NCBI GenBank assembly: GCA_948470475.1
Contig: OX419346.1
Coordinates: 16,568,680 to 16,632,679, forward strand
DNA from: Galaxea fascicularis
Lineage: Eukaryota > Cnidaria > Anthozoa > Scleractinia > Euphylliidae
Reading direction: 5' to 3'
Length of the DNA stretch: 64,000 nucleotides
The notes under the pieces are model-generated. The model was given only the letters and a program-made list of their open reading frames with translations, was not told the origin of the DNA and did no database searches. Numbering within the stretch: the first letter of the stretch is position 1; every line of letters begins with the position of its first letter. The position numbers and the translations under genes were made by a program. Positions 40,501 to 55,500 of the stretch are shown one piece after another.

Positions 40501-43500
40501 TTCAAATGAAGAGTTCTAAGTGCGAAAAGCGGAGAGGTTGCCTTTAGATGATCAAATCTTTAGACATGAAACTGTGCTCTTGGTCATAACCATGACATAA
40601 ATTATCTTAGAATACTAGTGACTTGCTTAAAGTGCAGACATTGTGAAGATCGTGGACTTATGTTAGGCTTGAAAGCCGTCTTCTAAGGTCTGTAACATTT
40701 GTACGCGAAAAGAGTTGTGATTTGAACAAATTTGGCTGTGAAATCAGTCCCATATTTGCTAATCCTGTGAAATATATACCTGACCTTATGAAAACCAGGT
40801 CGACGAAAATTCGAGGCTTTTTAGAACTTCCTTTGCTATTACCTCCGTTGTTTAACAAGGACACTTAACTTTTTGCTTATTACCAGATTACAGTGTCGAC
40901 GAAAGGAAAAAAAAAAGAACATGGCTATTTGCTATATCACTAGACATGAAATCGACGTAACCTCTGACCTGAACTATCGTGTGGGCAGTAGTGTCAGTTT
41001 TGCCCAAATCTTGCTTTGAAACGTCGGCCTTGCCGAGAGCAAAGTTACCGTCGGAAAGAGGCATCGATTTCCACGAAATCAAGCAACGTTTTAAACCGAA
41101 TTCCCTGGTGGCTAACACAAATAACAGCAAGCTCTTGGTAAATTACATCTACGTAAACATGTGGCAAATGTTACGACTAGATTTGAGGCCGGAAATCACA
41201 CATTATGACACTTCAAATTATCACATCACTTATCAGATCACTAGCATAGAATCGCTAAAGCCGCAAGGGCGGTAACAAGTCGGGAAACTGGAAAAACTTA
41301 CGGTTTTCGCGCAGAAATACAGAGGCAAATCTTGTCGTCGCCTGATAGTTACTTGAAGTCCCGGATGTTGAAAAACGATTTCAAGCAAACTTCCGTCAAG
41401 CCCTTGTTTCTTGCTCAATTTTTACTAAGTCTTTAGCCTGGTCAAAAGTCAAGTCCAATTTCACCATCTGCGCTTACAAATCAACCCTGACACCTACGTT
41501 TTGAGGCTAAAGACTCCTTACCTCCGAAAGCAAAGCTCTACAATAACCTTCACTGCGCCTAACAGTCGACTTCATAGCGGCCGACAAGATAAATACGCAC
41601 GAAGGTTATTAGACGAGGCAGACACTGCATCTCGCTAGAATTTTTCCCTCACTGAGCTTCATGATGCTCTAAGGAAAACTTTGCTCTAGGAGGTGAACAG
41701 GAAAGCTAAATATACTGACTCCGTTTGAAACTAAGCCTGCGCTAAGATTTCAAATTCATGCAAATTTTCTTGAGAAAGAGAGAGAGTGGGACCAAATAAA
41801 GAGGGTTGAAAGGGAGGAGGGGCAGGGTAGGGGGGGGGGGGGAGAGAGTTTATTCTAACTTTCAATGTTAACTTTCTCTTACTAATCAGCTAATTGCCAT
41901 TGTCGCTCCCCCCAGCACAAGCAAAGACCAAGAAGAATAGAAGGGGGAAACACACCTCAGTACTAAAATAAACAAGGCTTAGTATAACTTTCCTGCGACC
42001 CTGTTTTCAAAAATCCAGGTATATATCTCAAGCATATCGGTCGAATTGCACAGAATTATTTCATATTCAACTTAAAACGATAGGAAACGTTCAAATGAAG
42101 AGTTCTAAGTGCGAAAAGCGGAGAGGTTGCCTTTAGATGATCAAATCTTTAGACATGAAACTGTGCTCTTGGTCATAACCATGACATAAATTATCTTAGA
42201 ATACTAGTGACTTGCTTAAAGTGCAGACATTGTGAAGATCGTGGACTTATGTTAGGCTTGAAAGCCGTCTTCTAAGGTCTGTAACATTTGTACGCGAAAA
42301 GAGTTGTGATTTGAACAAATTTGGCTGTGAAATCAGTCCCATATTTGCTAATCCTGTGAAATATATACCTGACCTTATGAAAACCAGGTCGACGAAAATT
42401 CGAGGCTTTTTAGAACTTCCTTTGCTATTACCTCCGTTGTTTAACAAGGACACTTAACTTTTTGCTTATTACCAGATTACAGTGTCGACGAAAGGAAAAA
42501 AAAAAGAACATGGCTATTTGCTATATCACTAGACATGAAATCGACGTAACCTCTGACCTGAACTATCGTGTGGGCAGTAGTGTCAGTTTTGCCCAAATCT
42601 TGCTTTGAAACGTCGGCCTTGCCGAGAGCAAAGTTACCGTCGGAAAGAGGCATCGATTTCCACGAAATCAAGCAACGTTTTAAACCGAATTCCCTGGTGG
42701 CTAACACAAATAACAGCAAGCTCTTGGTAAATTACATCTACGTAAACATGTGGCAAATGTTACGACTAGATTTGAGGCCGGAAATCACACATTATGACAC
42801 TTCAAATTATCACATCACTTATCAGATCACTAGCATAGAATCGCTAAAGCCGCAAGGGCGGTAACAAGTCGGGAAACTGGAAAAACTTACGGTTTTCGCG
42901 CAGAAATACAGAGGCAAATCTTGTCGTCGCCTGATAGTTACTTGAAGTCCCGGATGTTGAAAAACGATTTCAAGCAAACTTCCGTCAAGCCCTTGTTTCT
43001 TGCTCAATTTTTACTAAGTCTTTAGCCTGGTCAAAAGTCAAGTCCAATTTCACCATCTGCGCTTACAAATCAACCCTGACACCTACGTTTTGAGGCTAAA
43101 GACTCCTTACCTCCGAAAGCAAAGCTCTACAATAACCTTCACTGCGCCTAACAGTCGACTTCATAGCGGCCGACAAGATAAATACGCACGAAGGTTATTA
43201 GACGAGGCAGACACTGCATCTCGCTAGAATTTTTCCCTCACTGAGCTTCATGATGCTCTAAGGAAAACTTTGCTCTAGGAGGTGAACAGGAAAGCTAAAT
43301 ATACTGACTCCGTTTGAAACTAAGCCTGCGCTAAGATTTCAAATTCATGCAAATTTTCTTGAGAAAGAGAGAGAGTGGGACCAAATAAAGAGGGTTGAAA
43401 GGGAGGAGGGGCAGGGTAGGGGGGGGGGGGGAGAGAGTTTATTCTAACTTTCAATGTTAACTTTCTCTTACTAATCAGCTAATTGCCATTGTCGCTCCCC

Positions 43501-46500
43501 CCAGCACAAGCAAAGACCAAGAAGAATAGAAGGGGGAAACACACCTCAGTACTAAAATAAACAAGGCTTAGTATAACTTTCCTGCGACCCTGTTTTCAAA
43601 AATCCAGGTATATATCTCAAGCATATCGGTCGAATTGCACAGAATTATTTCATATTCAACTTAAAACGATAGGAAACGTTCAAATGAAGAGTTCTAAGTG
43701 CGAAAAGCGGAGAGGTTGCCTTTAGATGATCAAATCTTTAGACATGAAACTGTGCTCTTGGTCATAACCATGACATAAATTATCTTAGAATACTAGTGAC
43801 TTGCTTAAAGTGCAGACATTGTGAAGATCGTGGACTTATGTTAGGCTTGAAAGCCGTCTTCTAAGGTCTGTAACATTTGTACGCGAAAAGAGTTGTGATT
43901 TGAACAAATTTGGCTGTGAAATCAGTCCCATATTTGCTAATCCTGTGAAATATATACCTGACCTTATGAAAACCAGGTCGACGAAAATTCGAGGCTTTTT
44001 AGAACTTCCTTTGCTATTACCTCCGTTGTTTAACAAGGACACTTAACTTTTTGCTTATTACCAGATTACAGTGTCGACGAAAGGAAAAAAAAAAGAACAT
44101 GGCTATTTGCTATATCACTAGACATGAAATCGACGTAACCTCTGACCTGAACTATCGTGTGGGCAGTAGTGTCAGTTTTGCCCAAATCTTGCTTTGAAAC
44201 GTCGGCCTTGCCGAGAGCAAAGTTACCGTCGGAAAGAGGCATCGATTTCCACGAAATCAAGCAACGTTTTAAACCGAATTCCCTGGTGGCTAACACAAAT
44301 AACAGCAAGCTCTTGGTAAATTACATCTACGTAAACATGTGGCAAATGTTACGACTAGATTTGAGGCCGGAAATCACACATTATGACACTTCAAATTATC
44401 ACATCACTTATCAGATCACTAGCATAGAATCGCTAAAGCCGCAAGGGCGGTAACAAGTCGGGAAACTGGAAAAACTTACGGTTTTCGCGCAGAAATACAG
44501 AGGCAAATCTTGTCGTCGCCTGATAGTTACTTGAAGTCCCGGATGTTGAAAAACGATTTCAAGCAAACTTCCGTCAAGCCCTTGTTTCTTGCTCAATTTT
44601 TACTAAGTCTTTAGCCTGGTCAAAAGTCAAGTCCAATTTCACCATCTGCGCTTACAAATCAACCCTGACACCTACGTTTTGAGGCTAAAGACTCCTTACC
44701 TCCGAAAGCAAAGCTCTACAATAACCTTCACTGCGCCTAACAGTCGACTTCATAGCGGCCGACAAGATAAATACGCACGAAGGTTATTAGACGAGGCAGA
44801 CACTGCATCTCGCTAGAATTTTTCCCTCACTGAGCTTCATGATGCTCTAAGGAAAACTTTGCTCTAGGAGGTGAACAGGAAAGCTAAATATACTGACTCC
44901 GTTTGAAACTAAGCCTGCGCTAAGATTTCAAATTCATGCAAATTTTCTTGAGAAAGAGAGAGAGTGGGACCAAATAAAGAGGGTTGAAAGGGAGGAGGGG
45001 CAGGGTAGGGGGGGGGGGGGAGAGAGTTTATTCTAACTTTCAATGTTAACTTTCTCTTACTAATCAGCTAATTGCCATTGTCGCTCCCCCCAGCACAAGC
45101 AAAGACCAAGAAGAATAGAAGGGGGAAACACACCTCAGTACTAAAATAAACAAGGCTTAGTATAACTTTCCTGCGACCCTGTTTTCAAAAATCCAGGTAT
45201 ATATCTCAAGCATATCGGTCGAATTGCACAGAATTATTTCATATTCAACTTAAAACGATAGGAAACGTTCAAATGAAGAGTTCTAAGTGCGAAAAGCGGA
45301 GAGGTTGCCTTTAGATGATCAAATCTTTAGACATGAAACTGTGCTCTTGGTCATAACCATGACATAAATTATCTTAGAATACTAGTGACTTGCTTAAAGT
45401 GCAGACATTGTGAAGATCGTGGACTTATGTTAGGCTTGAAAGCCGTCTTCTAAGGTCTGTAACATTTGTACGCGAAAAGAGTTGTGATTTGAACAAATTT
45501 GGCTGTGAAATCAGTCCCATATTTGCTAATCCTGTGAAATATATACCTGACCTTATGAAAACCAGGTCGACGAAAATTCGAGGCTTTTTAGAACTTCCTT
45601 TGCTATTACCTCCGTTGTTTAACAAGGACACTTAACTTTTTGCTTATTACCAGATTACAGTGTCGACGAAAGGAAAAAAAAAAGAACATGGCTATTTGCT
45701 ATATCACTAGACATGAAATCGACGTAACCTCTGACCTGAACTATCGTGTGGGCAGTAGTGTCAGTTTTGCCCAAATCTTGCTTTGAAACGTCGGCCTTGC
45801 CGAGAGCAAAGTTACCGTCGGAAAGAGGCATCGATTTCCACGAAATCAAGCAACGTTTTAAACCGAATTCCCTGGTGGCTAACACAAATAACAGCAAGCT
45901 CTTGGTAAATTACATCTACGTAAACATGTGGCAAATGTTACGACTAGATTTGAGGCCGGAAATCACACATTATGACACTTCAAATTATCACATCACTTAT
46001 CAGATCACTAGCATAGAATCGCTAAAGCCGCAAGGGCGGTAACAAGTCGGGAAACTGGAAAAACTTACGGTTTTCGCGCAGAAATACAGAGGCAAATCTT
46101 GTCGTCGCCTGATAGTTACTTGAAGTCCCGGATGTTGAAAAACGATTTCAAGCAAACTTCCGTCAAGCCCTTGTTTCTTGCTCAATTTTTACTAAGTCTT
46201 TAGCCTGGTCAAAAGTCAAGTCCAATTTCACCATCTGCGCTTACAAATCAACCCTGACACCTACGTTTTGAGGCTAAAGACTCCTTACCTCCGAAAGCAA
46301 AGCTCTACAATAACCTTCACTGCGCCTAACAGTCGACTTCATAGCGGCCGACAAGATAAATACGCACGAAGGTTATTAGACGAGGCAGACACTGCATCTC
46401 GCTAGAATTTTTCCCTCACTGAGCTTCATGATGCTCTAAGGAAAACTTTGCTCTAGGAGGTGAACAGGAAAGCTAAATATACTGACTCCGTTTGAAACTA

Positions 46501-49500
46501 AGCCTGCGCTAAGATTTCAAATTCATGCAAATTTTCTTGAGAAAGAGAGAGAGTGGGACCAAATAAAGAGGGTTGAAAGGGAGGAGGGGCAGGGTAGGGG
46601 GGGGGGGGGAGAGAGTTTATTCTAACTTTCAATGTTAACTTTCTCTTACTAATCAGCTAATTGCCATTGTCGCTCCCCCCAGCACAAGCAAAGACCAAGA
46701 AGAATAGAAGGGGGAAACACACCTCAGTACTAAAATAAACAAGGCTTAGTATAACTTTCCTGCGACCCTGTTTTCAAAAATCCAGGTATATATCTCAAGC
46801 ATATCGGTCGAATTGCACAGAATTATTTCATATTCAACTTAAAACGATAGGAAACGTTCAAATGAAGAGTTCTAAGTGCGAAAAGCGGAGAGGTTGCCTT
46901 TAGATGATCAAATCTTTAGACATGAAACTGTGCTCTTGGTCATAACCATGACATAAATTATCTTAGAATACTAGTGACTTGCTTAAAGTGCAGACATTGT
47001 GAAGATCGTGGACTTATGTTAGGCTTGAAAGCCGTCTTCTAAGGTCTGTAACATTTGTACGCGAAAAGAGTTGTGATTTGAACAAATTTGGCTGTGAAAT
47101 CAGTCCCATATTTGCTAATCCTGTGAAATATATACCTGACCTTATGAAAACCAGGTCGACGAAAATTCGAGGCTTTTTAGAACTTCCTTTGCTATTACCT
47201 CCGTTGTTTAACAAGGACACTTAACTTTTTGCTTATTACCAGATTACAGTGTCGACGAAAGGAAAAAAAAAAGAACATGGCTATTTGCTATATCACTAGA
47301 CATGAAATCGACGTAACCTCTGACCTGAACTATCGTGTGGGCAGTAGTGTCAGTTTTGCCCAAATCTTGCTTTGAAACGTCGGCCTTGCCGAGAGCAAAG
47401 TTACCGTCGGAAAGAGGCATCGATTTCCACGAAATCAAGCAACGTTTTAAACCGAATTCCCTGGTGGCTAACACAAATAACAGCAAGCTCTTGGTAAATT
47501 ACATCTACGTAAACATGTGGCAAATGTTACGACTAGATTTGAGGCCGGAAATCACACATTATGACACTTCAAATTATCACATCACTTATCAGATCACTAG
47601 CATAGAATCGCTAAAGCCGCAAGGGCGGTAACAAGTCGGGAAACTGGAAAAACTTACGGTTTTCGCGCAGAAATACAGAGGCAAATCTTGTCGTCGCCTG
47701 ATAGTTACTTGAAGTCCCGGATGTTGAAAAACGATTTCAAGCAAACTTCCGTCAAGCCCTTGTTTCTTGCTCAATTTTTACTAAGTCTTTAGCCTGGTCA
47801 AAAGTCAAGTCCAATTTCACCATCTGCGCTTACAAATCAACCCTGACACCTACGTTTTGAGGCTAAAGACTCCTTACCTCCGAAAGCAAAGCTCTACAAT
47901 AACCTTCACTGCGCCTAACAGTCGACTTCATAGCGGCCGACAAGATAAATACGCACGAAGGTTATTAGACGAGGCAGACACTGCATCTCGCTAGAATTTT
48001 TCCCTCACTGAGCTTCATGATGCTCTAAGGAAAACTTTGCTCTAGGAGGTGAACAGGAAAGCTAAATATACTGACTCCGTTTGAAACTAAGCCTGCGCTA
48101 AGATTTCAAATTCATGCAAATTTTCTTGAGAAAGAGAGAGAGTGGGACCAAATAAAGAGGGTTGAAAGGGAGGAGGGGCAGGGTAGGGGGGGGGGGGGAG
48201 AGAGTTTATTCTAACTTTCAATGTTAACTTTCTCTTACTAATCAGCTAATTGCCATTGTCGCTCCCCCCAGCACAAGCAAAGACCAAGAAGAATAGAAGG
48301 GGGAAACACACCTCAGTACTAAAATAAACAAGGCTTAGTATAACTTTCCTGCGACCCTGTTTTCAAAAATCCAGGTATATATCTCAAGCATATCGGTCGA
48401 ATTGCACAGAATTATTTCATATTCAACTTAAAACGATAGGAAACGTTCAAATGAAGAGTTCTAAGTGCGAAAAGCGGAGAGGTTGCCTTTAGATGATCAA
48501 ATCTTTAGACATGAAACTGTGCTCTTGGTCATAACCATGACATAAATTATCTTAGAATACTAGTGACTTGCTTAAAGTGCAGACATTGTGAAGATCGTGG
48601 ACTTATGTTAGGCTTGAAAGCCGTCTTCTAAGGTCTGTAACATTTGTACGCGAAAAGAGTTGTGATTTGAACAAATTTGGCTGTGAAATCAGTCCCATAT
48701 TTGCTAATCCTGTGAAATATATACCTGACCTTATGAAAACCAGGTCGACGAAAATTCGAGGCTTTTTAGAACTTCCTTTGCTATTACCTCCGTTGTTTAA
48801 CAAGGACACTTAACTTTTTGCTTATTACCAGATTACAGTGTCGACGAAAGGAAAAAAAAAAGAACATGGCTATTTGCTATATCACTAGACATGAAATCGA
48901 CGTAACCTCTGACCTGAACTATCGTGTGGGCAGTAGTGTCAGTTTTGCCCAAATCTTGCTTTGAAACGTCGGCCTTGCCGAGAGCAAAGTTACCGTCGGA
49001 AAGAGGCATCGATTTCCACGAAATCAAGCAACGTTTTAAACCGAATTCCCTGGTGGCTAACACAAATAACAGCAAGCTCTTGGTAAATTACATCTACGTA
49101 AACATGTGGCAAATGTTACGACTAGATTTGAGGCCGGAAATCACACATTATGACACTTCAAATTATCACATCACTTATCAGATCACTAGCATAGAATCGC
49201 TAAAGCCGCAAGGGCGGTAACAAGTCGGGAAACTGGAAAAACTTACGGTTTTCGCGCAGAAATACAGAGGCAAATCTTGTCGTCGCCTGATAGTTACTTG
49301 AAGTCCCGGATGTTGAAAAACGATTTCAAGCAAACTTCCGTCAAGCCCTTGTTTCTTGCTCAATTTTTACTAAGTCTTTAGCCTGGTCAAAAGTCAAGTC
49401 CAATTTCACCATCTGCGCTTACAAATCAACCCTGACACCTACGTTTTGAGGCTAAAGACTCCTTACCTCCGAAAGCAAAGCTCTACAATAACCTTCACTG

Positions 49501-52500
49501 CGCCTAACAGTCGACTTCATAGCGGCCGACAAGATAAATACGCACGAAGGTTATTAGACGAGGCAGACACTGCATCTCGCTAGAATTTTTCCCTCACTGA
49601 GCTTCATGATGCTCTAAGGAAAACTTTGCTCTAGGAGGTGAACAGGAAAGCTAAATATACTGACTCCGTTTGAAACTAAGCCTGCGCTAAGATTTCAAAT
49701 TCATGCAAATTTTCTTGAGAAAGAGAGAGAGTGGGACCAAATAAAGAGGGTTGAAAGGGAGGAGGGGCAGGGTAGGGGGGGGGGGGGAGAGAGTTTATTC
49801 TAACTTTCAATGTTAACTTTCTCTTACTAATCAGCTAATTGCCATTGTCGCTCCCCCCAGCACAAGCAAAGACCAAGAAGAATAGAAGGGGGAAACACAC
49901 CTCAGTACTAAAATAAACAAGGCTTAGTATAACTTTCCTGCGACCCTGTTTTCAAAAATCCAGGTATATATCTCAAGCATATCGGTCGAATTGCACAGAA
50001 TTATTTCATATTCAACTTAAAACGATAGGAAACGTTCAAATGAAGAGTTCTAAGTGCGAAAAGCGGAGAGGTTGCCTTTAGATGATCAAATCTTTAGACA
50101 TGAAACTGTGCTCTTGGTCATAACCATGACATAAATTATCTTAGAATACTAGTGACTTGCTTAAAGTGCAGACATTGTGAAGATCGTGGACTTATGTTAG
50201 GCTTGAAAGCCGTCTTCTAAGGTCTGTAACATTTGTACGCGAAAAGAGTTGTGATTTGAACAAATTTGGCTGTGAAATCAGTCCCATATTTGCTAATCCT
50301 GTGAAATATATACCTGACCTTATGAAAACCAGGTCGACGAAAATTCGAGGCTTTTTAGAACTTCCTTTGCTATTACCTCCGTTGTTTAACAAGGACACTT
50401 AACTTTTTGCTTATTACCAGATTACAGTGTCGACGAAAGGAAAAAAAAAAGAACATGGCTATTTGCTATATCACTAGACATGAAATCGACGTAACCTCTG
50501 ACCTGAACTATCGTGTGGGCAGTAGTGTCAGTTTTGCCCAAATCTTGCTTTGAAACGTCGGCCTTGCCGAGAGCAAAGTTACCGTCGGAAAGAGGCATCG
50601 ATTTCCACGAAATCAAGCAACGTTTTAAACCGAATTCCCTGGTGGCTAACACAAATAACAGCAAGCTCTTGGTAAATTACATCTACGTAAACATGTGGCA
50701 AATGTTACGACTAGATTTGAGGCCGGAAATCACACATTATGACACTTCAAATTATCACATCACTTATCAGATCACTAGCATAGAATCGCTAAAGCCGCAA
50801 GGGCGGTAACAAGTCGGGAAACTGGAAAAACTTACGGTTTTCGCGCAGAAATACAGAGGCAAATCTTGTCGTCGCCTGATAGTTACTTGAAGTCCCGGAT
50901 GTTGAAAAACGATTTCAAGCAAACTTCCGTCAAGCCCTTGTTTCTTGCTCAATTTTTACTAAGTCTTTAGCCTGGTCAAAAGTCAAGTCCAATTTCACCA
51001 TCTGCGCTTACAAATCAACCCTGACACCTACGTTTTGAGGCTAAAGACTCCTTACCTCCGAAAGCAAAGCTCTACAATAACCTTCACTGCGCCTAACAGT
51101 CGACTTCATAGCGGCCGACAAGATAAATACGCACGAAGGTTATTAGACGAGGCAGACACTGCATCTCGCTAGAATTTTTCCCTCACTGAGCTTCATGATG
51201 CTCTAAGGAAAACTTTGCTCTAGGAGGTGAACAGGAAAGCTAAATATACTGACTCCGTTTGAAACTAAGCCTGCGCTAAGATTTCAAATTCATGCAAATT
51301 TTCTTGAGAAAGAGAGAGAGTGGGACCAAATAAAGAGGGTTGAAAGGGAGGAGGGGCAGGGTAGGGGGGGGGGGGGAGAGAGTTTATTCTAACTTTCAAT
51401 GTTAACTTTCTCTTACTAATCAGCTAATTGCCATTGTCGCTCCCCCCAGCACAAGCAAAGACCAAGAAGAATAGAAGGGGGAAACACACCTCAGTACTAA
51501 AATAAACAAGGCTTAGTATAACTTTCCTGCGACCCTGTTTTCAAAAATCCAGGTATATATCTCAAGCATATCGGTCGAATTGCACAGAATTATTTCATAT
51601 TCAACTTAAAACGATAGGAAACGTTCAAATGAAGAGTTCTAAGTGCGAAAAGCGGAGAGGTTGCCTTTAGATGATCAAATCTTTAGACATGAAACTGTGC
51701 TCTTGGTCATAACCATGACATAAATTATCTTAGAATACTAGTGACTTGCTTAAAGTGCAGACATTGTGAAGATCGTGGACTTATGTTAGGCTTGAAAGCC
51801 GTCTTCTAAGGTCTGTAACATTTGTACGCGAAAAGAGTTGTGATTTGAACAAATTTGGCTGTGAAATCAGTCCCATATTTGCTAATCCTGTGAAATATAT
51901 ACCTGACCTTATGAAAACCAGGTCGACGAAAATTCGAGGCTTTTTAGAACTTCCTTTGCTATTACCTCCGTTGTTTAACAAGGACACTTAACTTTTTGCT
52001 TATTACCAGATTACAGTGTCGACGAAAGGAAAAAAAAAAGAACATGGCTATTTGCTATATCACTAGACATGAAATCGACGTAACCTCTGACCTGAACTAT
52101 CGTGTGGGCAGTAGTGTCAGTTTTGCCCAAATCTTGCTTTGAAACGTCGGCCTTGCCGAGAGCAAAGTTACCGTCGGAAAGAGGCATCGATTTCCACGAA
52201 ATCAAGCAACGTTTTAAACCGAATTCCCTGGTGGCTAACACAAATAACAGCAAGCTCTTGGTAAATTACATCTACGTAAACATGTGGCAAATGTTACGAC
52301 TAGATTTGAGGCCGGAAATCACACATTATGACACTTCAAATTATCACATCACTTATCAGATCACTAGCATAGAATCGCTAAAGCCGCAAGGGCGGTAACA
52401 AGTCGGGAAACTGGAAAAACTTACGGTTTTCGCGCAGAAATACAGAGGCAAATCTTGTCGTCGCCTGATAGTTACTTGAAGTCCCGGATGTTGAAAAACG

Positions 52501-55500
52501 ATTTCAAGCAAACTTCCGTCAAGCCCTTGTTTCTTGCTCAATTTTTACTAAGTCTTTAGCCTGGTCAAAAGTCAAGTCCAATTTCACCATCTGCGCTTAC
52601 AAATCAACCCTGACACCTACGTTTTGAGGCTAAAGACTCCTTACCTCCGAAAGCAAAGCTCTACAATAACCTTCACTGCGCCTAACAGTCGACTTCATAG
52701 CGGCCGACAAGATAAATACGCACGAAGGTTATTAGACGAGGCAGACACTGCATCTCGCTAGAATTTTTCCCTCACTGAGCTTCATGATGCTCTAAGGAAA
52801 ACTTTGCTCTAGGAGGTGAACAGGAAAGCTAAATATACTGACTCCGTTTGAAACTAAGCCTGCGCTAAGATTTCAAATTCATGCAAATTTTCTTGAGAAA
52901 GAGAGAGAGTGGGACCAAATAAAGAGGGTTGAAAGGGAGGAGGGGCAGGGTAGGGGGGGGGGGGGAGAGAGTTTATTCTAACTTTCAATGTTAACTTTCT
53001 CTTACTAATCAGCTAATTGCCATTGTCGCTCCCCCCAGCACAAGCAAAGACCAAGAAGAATAGAAGGGGGAAACACACCTCAGTACTAAAATAAACAAGG
53101 CTTAGTATAACTTTCCTGCGACCCTGTTTTCAAAAATCCAGGTATATATCTCAAGCATATCGGTCGAATTGCACAGAATTATTTCATATTCAACTTAAAA
53201 CGATAGGAAACGTTCAAATGAAGAGTTCTAAGTGCGAAAAGCGGAGAGGTTGCCTTTAGATGATCAAATCTTTAGACATGAAACTGTGCTCTTGGTCATA
53301 ACCATGACATAAATTATCTTAGAATACTAGTGACTTGCTTAAAGTGCAGACATTGTGAAGATCGTGGACTTATGTTAGGCTTGAAAGCCGTCTTCTAAGG
53401 TCTGTAACATTTGTACGCGAAAAGAGTTGTGATTTGAACAAATTTGGCTGTGAAATCAGTCCCATATTTGCTAATCCTGTGAAATATATACCTGACCTTA
53501 TGAAAACCAGGTCGACGAAAATTCGAGGCTTTTTAGAACTTCCTTTGCTATTACCTCCGTTGTTTAACAAGGACACTTAACTTTTTGCTTATTACCAGAT
53601 TACAGTGTCGACGAAAGGAAAAAAAAAAGAACATGGCTATTTGCTATATCACTAGACATGAAATCGACGTAACCTCTGACCTGAACTATCGTGTGGGCAG
53701 TAGTGTCAGTTTTGCCCAAATCTTGCTTTGAAACGTCGGCCTTGCCGAGAGCAAAGTTACCGTCGGAAAGAGGCATCGATTTCCACGAAATCAAGCAACG
53801 TTTTAAACCGAATTCCCTGGTGGCTAACACAAATAACAGCAAGCTCTTGGTAAATTACATCTACGTAAACATGTGGCAAATGTTACGACTAGATTTGAGG
53901 CCGGAAATCACACATTATGACACTTCAAATTATCACATCACTTATCAGATCACTAGCATAGAATCGCTAAAGCCGCAAGGGCGGTAACAAGTCGGGAAAC
54001 TGGAAAAACTTACGGTTTTCGCGCAGAAATACAGAGGCAAATCTTGTCGTCGCCTGATAGTTACTTGAAGTCCCGGATGTTGAAAAACGATTTCAAGCAA
54101 ACTTCCGTCAAGCCCTTGTTTCTTGCTCAATTTTTACTAAGTCTTTAGCCTGGTCAAAAGTCAAGTCCAATTTCACCATCTGCGCTTACAAATCAACCCT
54201 GACACCTACGTTTTGAGGCTAAAGACTCCTTACCTCCGAAAGCAAAGCTCTACAATAACCTTCACTGCGCCTAACAGTCGACTTCATAGCGGCCGACAAG
54301 ATAAATACGCACGAAGGTTATTAGACGAGGCAGACACTGCATCTCGCTAGAATTTTTCCCTCACTGAGCTTCATGATGCTCTAAGGAAAACTTTGCTCTA
54401 GGAGGTGAACAGGAAAGCTAAATATACTGACTCCGTTTGAAACTAAGCCTGCGCTAAGATTTCAAATTCATGCAAATTTTCTTGAGAAAGAGAGAGAGTG
54501 GGACCAAATAAAGAGGGTTGAAAGGGAGGAGGGGCAGGGTAGGGGGGGGGGGGGAGAGAGTTTATTCTAACTTTCAATGTTAACTTTCTCTTACTAATCA
54601 GCTAATTGCCATTGTCGCTCCCCCCAGCACAAGCAAAGACCAAGAAGAATAGAAGGGGGAAACACACCTCAGTACTAAAATAAACAAGGCTTAGTATAAC
54701 TTTCCTGCGACCCTGTTTTCAAAAATCCAGGTATATATCTCAAGCATATCGGTCGAATTGCACAGAATTATTTCATATTCAACTTAAAACGATAGGAAAC
54801 GTTCAAATGAAGAGTTCTAAGTGCGAAAAGCGGAGAGGTTGCCTTTAGATGATCAAATCTTTAGACATGAAACTGTGCTCTTGGTCATAACCATGACATA
54901 AATTATCTTAGAATACTAGTGACTTGCTTAAAGTGCAGACATTGTGAAGATCGTGGACTTATGTTAGGCTTGAAAGCCGTCTTCTAAGGTCTGTAACATT
55001 TGTACGCGAAAAGAGTTGTGATTTGAACAAATTTGGCTGTGAAATCAGTCCCATATTTGCTAATCCTGTGAAATATATACCTGACCTTATGAAAACCAGG
55101 TCGACGAAAATTCGAGGCTTTTTAGAACTTCCTTTGCTATTACCTCCGTTGTTTAACAAGGACACTTAACTTTTTGCTTATTACCAGATTACAGTGTCGA
55201 CGAAAGGAAAAAAAAAAGAACATGGCTATTTGCTATATCACTAGACATGAAATCGACGTAACCTCTGACCTGAACTATCGTGTGGGCAGTAGTGTCAGTT
55301 TTGCCCAAATCTTGCTTTGAAACGTCGGCCTTGCCGAGAGCAAAGTTACCGTCGGAAAGAGGCATCGATTTCCACGAAATCAAGCAACGTTTTAAACCGA
55401 ATTCCCTGGTGGCTAACACAAATAACAGCAAGCTCTTGGTAAATTACATCTACGTAAACATGTGGCAAATGTTACGACTAGATTTGAGGCCGGAAATCAC